Part shown: one piece after another, positions 1 through 5,296 of the stretch
How the letters are laid out: the number at the start of each line of letters is the position of its first letter
Numbering within the stretch: position 1 is the first letter of the stretch
NCBI GenBank assembly: GCA_036389695.1
Contig: DASVWG010000087.1
Location: 1-7,325 of the forward strand
Source: JALZHR01 sp036389695
GTDB lineage: Bacteria > Acidobacteriota > Blastocatellia > Pyrinomonadales > Pyrinomonadaceae
DNA: 7,325 nucleotides
Direction of reading: 5' to 3'
Translations under genes and position numbers: made by a program
Notes under the pieces: model-generated
What the model saw: the letters and a program-made list of their open reading frames with translations, nothing else
The model's database searches: none
Told to the model about the DNA's origin: nothing

Positions 1-971
1 CGAATCATAGCAATTTCATCCCGCGGAAGCGGCGAACAGCAGGAACCGGCGCTGCCGGCGACGAGAATTTTTCCGTCCGGTTGGACAACCATCGAGTTGG
101 CTCGATTGTGGGGCAGGCTGCCGAAAGGTCCGGTCGAAACAAATCGCGTGAAAACAGTGGCGTCACCGTCGAAGCTCGTATCGGGCGAGCCGTTCGAATG
201 GTAGCGAACGGTCGCGAATGTTTCGATCGGCTGGCTTTCCGACGCCTCTTGCGTGCTTGCCGTGCCCGTGGCGGCAATCTTGCCGTCGGGTTGAAGAGCG
301 ATGTCGGAGATGCCTGCGCTTTGACCCAGAGATGTAAAAACTTTCCCGTCGCCGTCGAAAGTCAGGTCGGGCGAGCCGTCGGCGTTTAAACGAACCAGCG
401 CAAAATCAGTGCCGGATGTGGTTCGCGCGGAGCTGCCGCCGATTACGATTTTGCCGTCCGGCTGAATTTTAACGGAAGTCGCGCCGTCGTCGGTTCCGCG
501 CAAATCCAGAATGTTCGCGCCCACTCCGTTAAAGGTCGGGTCGGGATTTCCGTCGGAGTTCAGCCTGGTGACGAAAAAATTTCTGTTTGGCGAGCTGCCG
601 ATTATTCCGACAAAAACGATTTTGCCGTCCGGCTGCAAAGCCAGCTTGCCGGGATAGACGGATTGAACGATATATTTGCCGTCGCCGCTGAAGGTCGTAT
701 CGAGCGAGCCGTCCGGATTGTAGCGCACGATTGCGGTTTGTAGCGCCGAGCCGCTTAAAAAGCCGTCGCCGATAACGAGAATTTTGCCGTCCGGCTGAAT
801 CACCACATCGGTGATGCTTTCATCGTTGGAATTGTTGTCGGTCGTGACGATTCCGTCGCCGTCAAACGTCGGGTCTAATTCGCCTTCGGCGGCGAAAACG
901 CCCGTCGTCGTGACCAGAAAGAGAATTGTCAATAAAAGAAGCTTTACGTGAGCCGCTCGGTAATAAATCAT
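1..971 (-). CDS. Secreted delta-60 repeat protein, 3' end beyond window
   Basis: The minus strand is open from an ATG at 971 to the window edge (323 full codons), so the C-terminus is missing. The product starts MIYYRAAHVK, continues with a hydrophobic stretch and has a likely signal peptidase site after VFAA (residue 28), so it should be exported. The mature part begins GELDPTFDGDG and alternates two motifs typical of delta-60 repeats (TIGR02608 type, a beta-propeller-like unit of about 55-60 residues): [SNE]xDxTFxGxG and VxxQPDGKIxVxG. Five QPDGKI units are visible, 54-70 residues apart. Such proteins are large, secreted and of unknown function, and are often found in environmental bacteria. 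A GGGAG about 11 nt before the ATG is a weak SD candidate. The gene diverges from the metallopeptidase gene at 1124. Family assignment is firm; its role is not known. Confidence 0.9.
   Translation of the reverse strand, partial: MIYYRAAHVKLLLLTILFLVTTTGVFAAEGELDPTFDGDGIVTTDNNSNDESITDVVIQPDGKILVIGDGFLSGSALQTAIVRYNPDGSLDTTFSGDGKYIVQSVYPGKLALQPDGKIVFVGIIGSSPNRNFFVTRLNSDGNPDPTFNGVGANILDLRGTDDGATSVKIQPDGKIVIGGSSARTTSGTDFALVRLNADGSPDLTFDGDGKVFTSLGQSAGISDIALQPDGKIAATGTASTQEASESQPIETFATVRYHSNGSPDTSFDGDATVFTRFVSTGPFGSLPHNRANSMVVQPDGKILVAGSAGSCCSPLPRDEIAMI
67..797 (-). repeat. Five copies of the delta-60 core at DNA level
   Basis: A 17-base segment coding for QPDGKI recurs at 781-797, 619-635, 448-464, 277-293 and 67-83. 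The first three copies are identical (plus-strand reading ATTTTGCCGTCCGGCTG); the last two have one to three changes. Spacings are 162, 171, 171 and 210 bases, all multiples of three, matching 54, 57, 57 and 70 residues. The repeat is therefore a protein-repeat footprint and not an independent element. Confidence 0.85.
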
Positions 972-1001
972 ATTTTTGTTTTCTCCCGGGAAAGAGTCGC
1001 T

Positions 1002-1097
1002 AAAATGGGCGGGCTGATACAAATAATAAACTAAATTTTTACTATGGGCACATAGCTTGGCGGTGGTATTATGATTTTATCCCGAAACGCCCATTTT
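1002..1097. repeat. 10-bp inverted repeat placed in both 5' leaders
   Basis: AAAATGGGCG at 1002-1011 and its exact reverse complement CGCCCATTTT at 1088-1097 are almost concentric with the 1042-1055 palindrome (centres 1049.5 and 1048.5). Read in the direction of each transcript, both leaders would contain CGCCCATTTT, with 30 nt (minus) and 26 nt (plus) before the ATG codons. Arms 76 bp apart make a hairpin less likely than a duplicated binding or leader element. Confidence 0.45.
1023..1072. promoter_or_regulatory. Putative divergent promoter pair around a small palindrome
   Basis: Between the two divergent genes, TATTAT occurs on the plus strand at 1067-1072 and on the minus strand at 1028-1023, each a fair -10 box pointing to its own gene. 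Neither has a good -35 box at 17 bp; both -35 zones fall on a perfect inverted repeat, CTATG-GGCA-CATAG, at 1042-1055. The arrangement fits two promoters controlled by one regulator bound at the central dyad, but this is inference from spacing only; the sequence is AT-rich and chance -10 matches are easy to find. Confidence 0.35.
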
Positions 1098-1123
1098 TGA
1101 AAGAGATTTTATACATCAATTTT

Positions 1124-2662
1124 ATGGAATTCAAAAACTTCAAATACGCCAAAGGGGAAAATCCGACGCGCGTGAGATTCGTGCCGCCCGGTCAAATGAT
1201 TGTCGTTGCGATATTATGGGCGATATTAGCCGGTTTTAATGCCGGAATCGCTTGGGCGCAAACCTCCGATTTCCGTCAGACCGGACAAATCAGAGCGGTT
1301 GTCTCGGAGACGGAAACGGAAACGCCTTCGTGGAAAAATACCGCGCTTGATGCCGGATTTAAATTTTCGGGCGTCGCGCGGTCGAAAGTGGATTTTTATT
1401 TCACCTATTCAACCTTTGAAAACGGAGTAAATACTGAAAAATGGGTCGCCCTGCCGAATGATAAAAATTGGAGCGAGCTTTCCAATCAGACGGTTCGCGT
1501 GAGCGGCAACCTCAAGGATAATAAATTATTAAACGCGACGGTTTCGCCGCTCGCACGAATGCCGGAAAATTACCTGACCGCTCCGCCGCCGACTCACGGA
1601 CTTTACAAAGTCGTCGCCGTGCCTCTGACTATCCAGCCGCAGCCGCTTCAGGGAAAGACCGTTCCAGCTCCCGCCGCTTTAGACATCACGCCGGAAACGA
1701 TTCGCAATATTCTTTTCAATGCTCCAAACGCGGTGAATAAATTTTATCTCGAAGCTTCGTATGGAATGTTCGGGTTCGGCGGCGTCAATCACCCGCAGAT
1801 AGATGTCGTGCCCGTGACGATACAGGCGACTATCGCGAGCAATTGCCAGGAGCAGATTATGAATCAATTCACGCAAATCGTCCGGCAGCGCCTGCTCGAA
1901 CAAAATATCGACACGATGAACGGCAATGTTGACCTCGGAATTATCATTTTCAACGATTTGCCGAATTGTCCTAATTATCCTTTCGCCACGCGCGGCGCGC
2001 TCGGCGCGCGCGGCGTTCCCCAGTGGCTCTGGATACCGGAAAGCTGGTTTCTGACCGGTCCGGCAGTCGTAGCGCACGAAATAGGTCACACGCTCGGCGG
2101 CAATCACCCGTATTCTCTGCGCTGCGCCGACTTTAATAATTCGCAAACCTGCGTCGCCGCCGAAGGCAGCGACAGAGATTTAATGACGTATGGCGGCGTC
2201 TATTATCTGATGCCGAATAATTACGAGCGGCGTCGCTGGGGCTGGCATCCGCCGACTGCATTCAACAATCCTTCAGGCGGATTTGTCCATCTGTTCGATT
2301 TGCAGTCTCCCGTCCTTCCGTTTGTCAAAGACAACGCAAAGCGCGGAAGATTTTATTTCCGAAATTTAACGACCGGACCTTTCGTCGAACACGACATATA
2401 CCCGGAAGCCCGCCGAAATTGGGGACAATTCGAAAGGTATCAGGGAATCGACGAATCGTTTCGTCTGGGAATCGCCGTGCGCATCGGTCACGTAAACCTC
2501 GGCGCGCCGGAGATTGTCTCAGTCCTGCTCGACCCAAACAACACCACGCAGCTAGACGACGCGCCGCTGCGGGAAAATCAACAAGTTTCCATCGGCGGAA
2601 TATCCATTAAATGTATCAGAGAACATAACCCGACTTGGGGAACCCGGATGAGAGTGCAGTAA
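1124..2662 (+). CDS. Secreted metzincin-type zinc metallopeptidase (M11 gametolysin-like)
   Basis: The product is a 512-residue exported zinc peptidase. It has a basic N-region, a hydrophobic segment at residues 25-43 and a likely signal peptidase site AWA-Q near 45. Residues 46 to about 150 form a beta-rich region resembling the N-terminal part of other secreted peptidases. The catalytic motif HEIGHTLGGNH gives three zinc-ligand histidines (318, 322, 328) and the general base Glu319; the Met-turn is DLMTYGG with Met354. This is the metzincin layout and is closest to family M11. Two cysteines (334, 343) between motif and Met-turn could pair. The C-terminal 150 residues look beta-rich and lack a recognised anchor. 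The frame stays open upstream to a TTG at 1097, which would add nine residues; ATG 1124 is preferred because the TTG overlaps the mirrored leader element and neither start has a clear SD. Substrate unknown. It converges on tRNA-Cys, 35 bp away. Confidence 0.88.
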   Translation: MEFKNFKYAKGENPTRVRFVPPGQMIVVAILWAILAGFNAGIAWAQTSDFRQTGQIRAVVSETETETPSWKNTALDAGFKFSGVARSKVDFYFTYSTFENGVNTEKWVALPNDKNWSELSNQTVRVSGNLKDNKLLNATVSPLARMPENYLTAPPPTHGLYKVVAVPLTIQPQPLQGKTVPAPAALDITPETIRNILFNAPNAVNKFYLEASYGMFGFGGVNHPQIDVVPVTIQATIASNCQEQIMNQFTQIVRQRLLEQNIDTMNGNVDLGIIIFNDLPNCPNYPFATRGALGARGVPQWLWIPESWFLTGPAVVAHEIGHTLGGNHPYSLRCADFNNSQTCVAAEGSDRDLMTYGGVYYLMPNNYERRRWGWHPPTAFNNPSGGFVHLFDLQSPVLPFVKDNAKRGRFYFRNLTTGPFVEHDIYPEARRNWGQFERYQGIDESFRLGIAVRIGHVNLGAPEIVSVLLDPNNTTQLDDAPLRENQQVSIGGISIKCIREHNPTWGTRMRVQ

Positions 2663-2697
2663 TTGAGATTAAATATAAGAAAATTAAAGAAGATATC

Positions 2698-2772
<75 letters not shown>

Positions 2773-2782
2773 TTTCTGCTGA

Positions 2783-2845
2783 AAGGATAAAAGCTAAGGG
2801 ATAAAGGCGAAAATTTTTTTCCTTTATCCCTTAGCCTTTATCCTT
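2783..2845. repeat. Heptamer-built palindrome between two tRNA genes
   Basis: Arms 2783-2807 and 2821-2845 are 25 bp each and complementary at 24 positions, around a 13-base centre CGAAAATTTTTTT. The one mismatch (2792/2836) becomes a G-U wobble in the minus-strand transcript, so the tRNA precursor could form an unbroken hairpin. Each arm has period 7: AGGATAA, AAGCTAA, GGGATAA, AGGCGAA from 2784. It is probably transcribed within the tRNA-Gly/tRNA-Cys precursor. It is unlikely to be a terminator, since the sequence after it on the minus strand is TTTCAGCAG and a tRNA gene follows. Confidence 0.85.
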
Positions 2846-2852
2846 AAAAGTT

Positions 2853-2927
2853 TGGAGCGGGAAACGAGACTTGAACTCGCGACTTCGACCTTGGCAAGGT
2901 CGCGCTCTACCACTGAGCTATTCCCGC
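2853..2927 (-). tRNA. tRNA-Gly (GCC)
   Basis: The reverse complement gives acceptor GCGGGAA/TTCCCGC, D arm GCTC-AGTGGTA-GAGC, anticodon stem CGACC/GGTCG with loop TTGCCAA (anticodon GCC, 2895-2893), and T arm GCGAG-TTCAAGT-CTCGT. The discriminator is U at 2856 and CCA is encoded at 2855-2853. It is the first gene of a probable Gly-Cys tRNA transcript; the two tRNAs are also adjacent in the E. coli glyW-cysT-leuZ operon. Confidence 0.97.
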
Positions 2928-2942
2928 TTGCCGTAAATGATA

Positions 2943-2970
2943 ATTCTACAAATCGGCGCAGGATTGTCAA
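2943..2970 (-). promoter_or_regulatory. Sigma-70-type promoter of the tRNA-Gly/tRNA-Cys unit
   Basis: On the minus strand TTGACA (2970-2965) and TAGAAT (2948-2943) are separated by 16 bp. The expected start lies near 2936, only about 9 nt before the mature tRNA-Gly 5' end, as is usual for tRNA operons. The -35 is a perfect consensus and the -10 differs at one base. Confidence 0.8.
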
Positions 2971-3034
2971 GCCGACCGCTCGAAAATTCTCAAACTAAAT
3001 GTTCGCGGAAAATGGAAAGGATTATTTAAGCGAA

Positions 3035-3062
3035 CAAAAAAGCGAGGCATAATCGCCTCGCT
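3035..3062 (-). terminator. Intrinsic terminator of the small exported-protein gene
   Basis: On the minus strand an 8-bp GC-rich stem AGCGAGGC/GCCTCGCT (3062-3055 with 3048-3041, loop of six bases) is followed at once by TTTTTTG. It begins 30 nt after the stop codon of the 3092-3505 gene, so it ends that transcript and insulates the tRNA promoter located just downstream. Confidence 0.9.
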
Positions 3063-3091
3063 CAATTATTAAGAATATAATTCAGAGTTCT

Positions 3092-3505
3092 TTAATAGCG
3101 CCGCCGACGCAATTCATTTAACTTACGCTCCGAGCGTTGGACGTCGCGGTAGTCGTCGCTCAGCTCCGCTCGCTCTTTAGCGGTTATCACGCCGTCGGTA
3201 TTGTATTTTTCCAGGTGCTTTCTTAATTCTTCCCGATTGCCGCGCAGCTCGTTTTCGAGATAATAACGCTGCCTGCGCTCGCTCAGATAAGGGTCATAGA
3301 AATACGGGTCATAGTAATAAGGATTGCCCCAGTAATTATGATACCAGAACGGGTTATAACGCCGCACGTAATATTGCCGGACGATGACCGGTCGCTGAAT
3401 GAACCGACCGCCGCCGCGCCGCTGCGCCGAAGCATCAGCCGCCGCCAAACCAATCAAAAGAACTGCTGCAAAAATTAATGTAAGGAACTTGCTTTTGTGT
3501 TTCAT
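3092..3505 (-). CDS. Small exported Tyr/Arg-rich protein with an EF-hand-like loop
   Basis: This is a 137-residue protein of no recognised named family. Residues 1-28 form a clear signal peptide (MKHKSK, a hydrophobic core, then ASA before Gln28). The mature part opens with a basic glycine stretch (RRGGGR), then a strongly aromatic segment at about 45-82 with Tyr-Asp-Pro repeats (YYYDP, YFYDP), and ends with a charged helical region at about 83-135 finishing RRRRY. Residues 100-111, KYNTDGVITAKE, match the spacing of an EF-hand calcium loop (Asn at 3, Asp at 5, Gly at 6, Ile at 8, Glu at 12) but have Lys at position 1, so calcium binding is doubtful. The gene stands alone: it has its own strong SD and terminator and lies downstream of the long palindrome that closes the nagZ unit. 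It is probably periplasmic or surface-associated; its role is unknown. Confidence 0.85.
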   Translation of the reverse strand: MKHKSKFLTLIFAAVLLIGLAAADASAQRRGGGRFIQRPVIVRQYYVRRYNPFWYHNYWGNPYYYDPYFYDPYLSERRQRYYLENELRGNREELRKHLEKYNTDGVITAKERAELSDDYRDVQRSERKLNELRRRRY

Positions 3506-3509
3506 TTAA

Positions 3510-3516
3510 CCTCCTT
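3510..3516 (-). promoter_or_regulatory. Strong Shine-Dalgarno site
   Basis: The minus strand reads AAGGAGGTTAAATG, giving a full AAGGAGG 4 nt before the ATG at 3505. It fixes the start of the small exported protein and is much stronger than the translation signals of the peptidase, nagZ or CAP genes here. The 120 bp upstream, up to the palindrome at 3714-3628, must hold the promoter, but no pair of boxes stands out. Confidence 0.9.
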
Positions 3517-3627
3517 GGTCTTTTAGAACTGACAGGCGACGCGCGGCTTTGAGAGACCGCTTTACACCTGTTTTTTTTCTGCAAATTTAAGATGAAAAAG
3601 CGGCGAATCGTGTTGTCTGAACAGATG

Positions 3628-3714
3628 AAAGAAGAGCCGCCGAAATTCACAAAACATGCAAAATAAATCTGAAAAATATTTTGTGTTTTTTGTGAATTTC
3701 GGCGGCTCTTCTTT
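3628..3714. repeat. 87-bp near-perfect palindrome, likely bidirectional terminator
   Basis: Arms 3628-3654 and 3688-3714 are perfectly complementary over 27 bp (core GAAGAGCCGCCGAAATTCAC). The 33-base centre contains a further inverted repeat, CAAAATA (3659-3665) with TATTTTG (3677-3683), so nearly the whole element can fold into one long hairpin. A-rich sequence precedes and T-rich sequence follows the stem in both directions, and it starts 17 nt after the stop codon of the solute-binding protein gene, which fits termination of the nagZ unit. The stem is far longer than an ordinary intrinsic terminator, so it may instead be a dispersed palindromic repeat that also stops transcription. Confidence 0.8.
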
Positions 3715-3730
3715 TATTTGCGCTGCGCTT

Positions 3731-5296
3731 TTAATTTGCCAGCGTTAAGTCTTTGACAAAGCTCCAGTCGCCGCTGGCGTTGATTTGGACGTTTTTGATA
3801 TTGTTCAGGCGCTTGCTGGCGATGACCATGTTTGCCGGATACCAGAGCGGCAGGTACGGCAAATCGTTGGCGACGATTTCCTGCGCTTTGGCGTAAAGCT
3901 GCGCGGCTCTGGCTTTGTCGACTGTGTTGACGGCTTCGCGCACAACCTTGTCGAATTCGGGATTGGCGTAGCGGCTGCGGTTGCGACCGTTGGCTTTTTT
4001 GTCGGGAAATTCGTCGGAATCGAACAAATCGCGCAGGAAAATCGGGTCTTGATTGCCGCCGATCCATTGCGCCGTGTTCATCTGAAATTGTCCCTGTTTC
4101 AACTGCTCGCGCAGAGTGTTGTCTTCGAGCGTCTCGATTTCGAGGTTGATTCCGGCTTCTTTCAGAGCGCTCTGGATGACCTGCGAATATTGACTGACCG
4201 CCGAGCTGCCGGAAAGATATTTAAACTTAATCGTTTCGCCTTTGTAGCCCGCTTCCTGCAAAAGCTGTTTCGCTCGCGCCGGGTCGTAATTGTATTTGAC
4301 CGACGCGGAATACGCCCACGAAGCTTCGGGCAAAATCGAATGCGCCACTTTCGCCTGACCGCTCAGTAAATCGCGGATGATTTTTTCGCGGTCGATGGCG
4401 TAGGCTATCGCCTGGCGCATTTTGACGTTGTCGAGCGGTTTTTCCGTCACGTTAAAGCCGATGTAGCGAATGTTCGAGCCGTCGCCCTGCACGATTTGCA
4501 GATTGGGATTTTTGCCGAGCGCGTTAAATGTATCGGCGGAAATGTTGGTCGGATTCGGCACCAGGTCGACGCGTCCCGATTGCAGCTCAGCCTGCAAAGC
4601 GTTGGCGTCGGTGACGGTTTTGACGTTTACTTTTTGAATTTTCGGCGCGCCTTCCCAGTAATTCGGGTTGGCTTCGAGCGAGACGGCGTTGTTCGGCTGG
4701 TCGAAGCTGGCGAATTTAAACGCGCCCGTGCCGATGGGCGCGGTTTTTTGCTGCTCGATGGTGCCTTCGGGAATAATCGGAATCGTGACCAGATTCGAAA
4801 GCGTCTGGTTGATGAGCGCCGGACGACCGACTTTCAGCACCAGAGTTTTCGCGTCGGGCGTTTCGATGGCAGTGATGTGCTGCTGTTTCTGACCGTCGAC
4901 CGAATCGTAAAAGCTCGCCGCCTTGTAACCGCCGGATTTAAACAGCGCGTCGAGCGTGTATTTCGCGTCCGCCGAGGTTAAGTCTTTGCCGTTGTGAAAC
5001 TTAACGTTGTCCTGCAAGGTGAACGTGATGGTTAAATTCGTATCGTCAATCTTAATATCTTTCGCCAGCTCGCCGACGTATTCGAATTTTTCGTTTTTCT
5101 TGACGAGCGAATTAAAAATCAAATTACGGATGCGGTCAGCCGCGGCGTCCGAAGCGGTCGTCGAAATTGTGTCCAGACCGGAAAATTTGTCGGAGAGCGC
5201 GATGGTCACCGCGTCGCGCGGCTGCGTGCGGCAGGAAAACGTCAAAAACAAAGTCGAGATAATCAGTAAAAATGCAAAAATATAACGCAAAAACAT
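3731..5296 (-). CDS. Family 5 ABC transporter solute-binding protein (peptide type)
   Basis: The 521-residue product is a full-length SBP_bac_5 protein, the extracytoplasmic receptor of oligopeptide/dipeptide/nickel-type ABC importers. An N-terminal hydrophobic stretch ends in LTFSC with Cys22, pointing to a lipoprotein, although Thr and Phe at -3 and -2 make the lipobox atypical. Family hallmarks appear in order: DNVKFHNGKDLTSADAKYTL (96-115), GTGAFKF (189-195), NPNYWEGAPKIQKV (210-223), RYIGFNVTEKPLDN (277-290) with MRQAIAYAIDREKII (293-307), YNYDPARAKQLLQEAGY (335-351) and the C-terminal ANDLPYLPLWYP (476-487). The start codon directly follows the nagZ stop, so the two are co-transcribed and probably translationally coupled. 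No permease or ATPase gene accompanies it. Given nagZ, a murein peptide or muropeptide is an attractive ligand (compare MppA), but this is inference. Confidence 0.93.
   Translation of the reverse strand: MFLRYIFAFLLIISTLFLTFSCRTQPRDAVTIALSDKFSGLDTISTTASDAAADRIRNLIFNSLVKKNEKFEYVGELAKDIKIDDTNLTITFTLQDNVKFHNGKDLTSADAKYTLDALFKSGGYKAASFYDSVDGQKQQHITAIETPDAKTLVLKVGRPALINQTLSNLVTIPIIPEGTIEQQKTAPIGTGAFKFASFDQPNNAVSLEANPNYWEGAPKIQKVNVKTVTDANALQAELQSGRVDLVPNPTNISADTFNALGKNPNLQIVQGDGSNIRYIGFNVTEKPLDNVKMRQAIAYAIDREKIIRDLLSGQAKVAHSILPEASWAYSASVKYNYDPARAKQLLQEAGYKGETIKFKYLSGSSAVSQYSQVIQSALKEAGINLEIETLEDNTLREQLKQGQFQMNTAQWIGGNQDPIFLRDLFDSDEFPDKKANGRNRSRYANPEFDKVVREAVNTVDKARAAQLYAKAQEIVANDLPYLPLWYPANMVIASKRLNNIKNVQINASGDWSFVKDLTLAN

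Noticed and set aside
81..389. Plus-strand frame of 102 codons and a minus-strand frame at 5-277 in the delta-60 region
   Set aside because: The continuous minus-strand delta-60 frame with five repeat motifs and a signal peptide explains this DNA.
1986..2015. GC-rich alternating CGCG tract inside the metallopeptidase gene as a regulatory or Z-DNA element
   Set aside because: It is explained by codons for an RGALGARG peptide and the reading frame is intact; nothing else supports a separate role.
2808..2845. The T7 run at 2814-2820 as an intrinsic terminator of the peptidase gene
   Set aside because: The T run is in the loop, not after the stem, on the plus strand, and the stem lies beyond the whole tRNA-Cys gene.
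3506..3627. Possible promoter boxes upstream of the small exported-protein gene
   Set aside because: Candidates such as TTTGCA and TGTAAA are wrongly spaced (13 bp), and no convincing -35/-10 pair was found.
3435..3650. Minus-strand frame of 71 codons starting in the 87-bp palindrome
   Set aside because: It overlaps the start of the 3092-3505 gene in another frame, has no SD, and its N-terminus is just the palindrome arm translated.
3785..4369. Plus-strand open frame of 194 codons antisense to the solute-binding protein gene
   Set aside because: It lies wholly inside the well-supported SBP gene, its translation shows no family motif, and it has no SD. Long antisense frames are expected given this codon usage.
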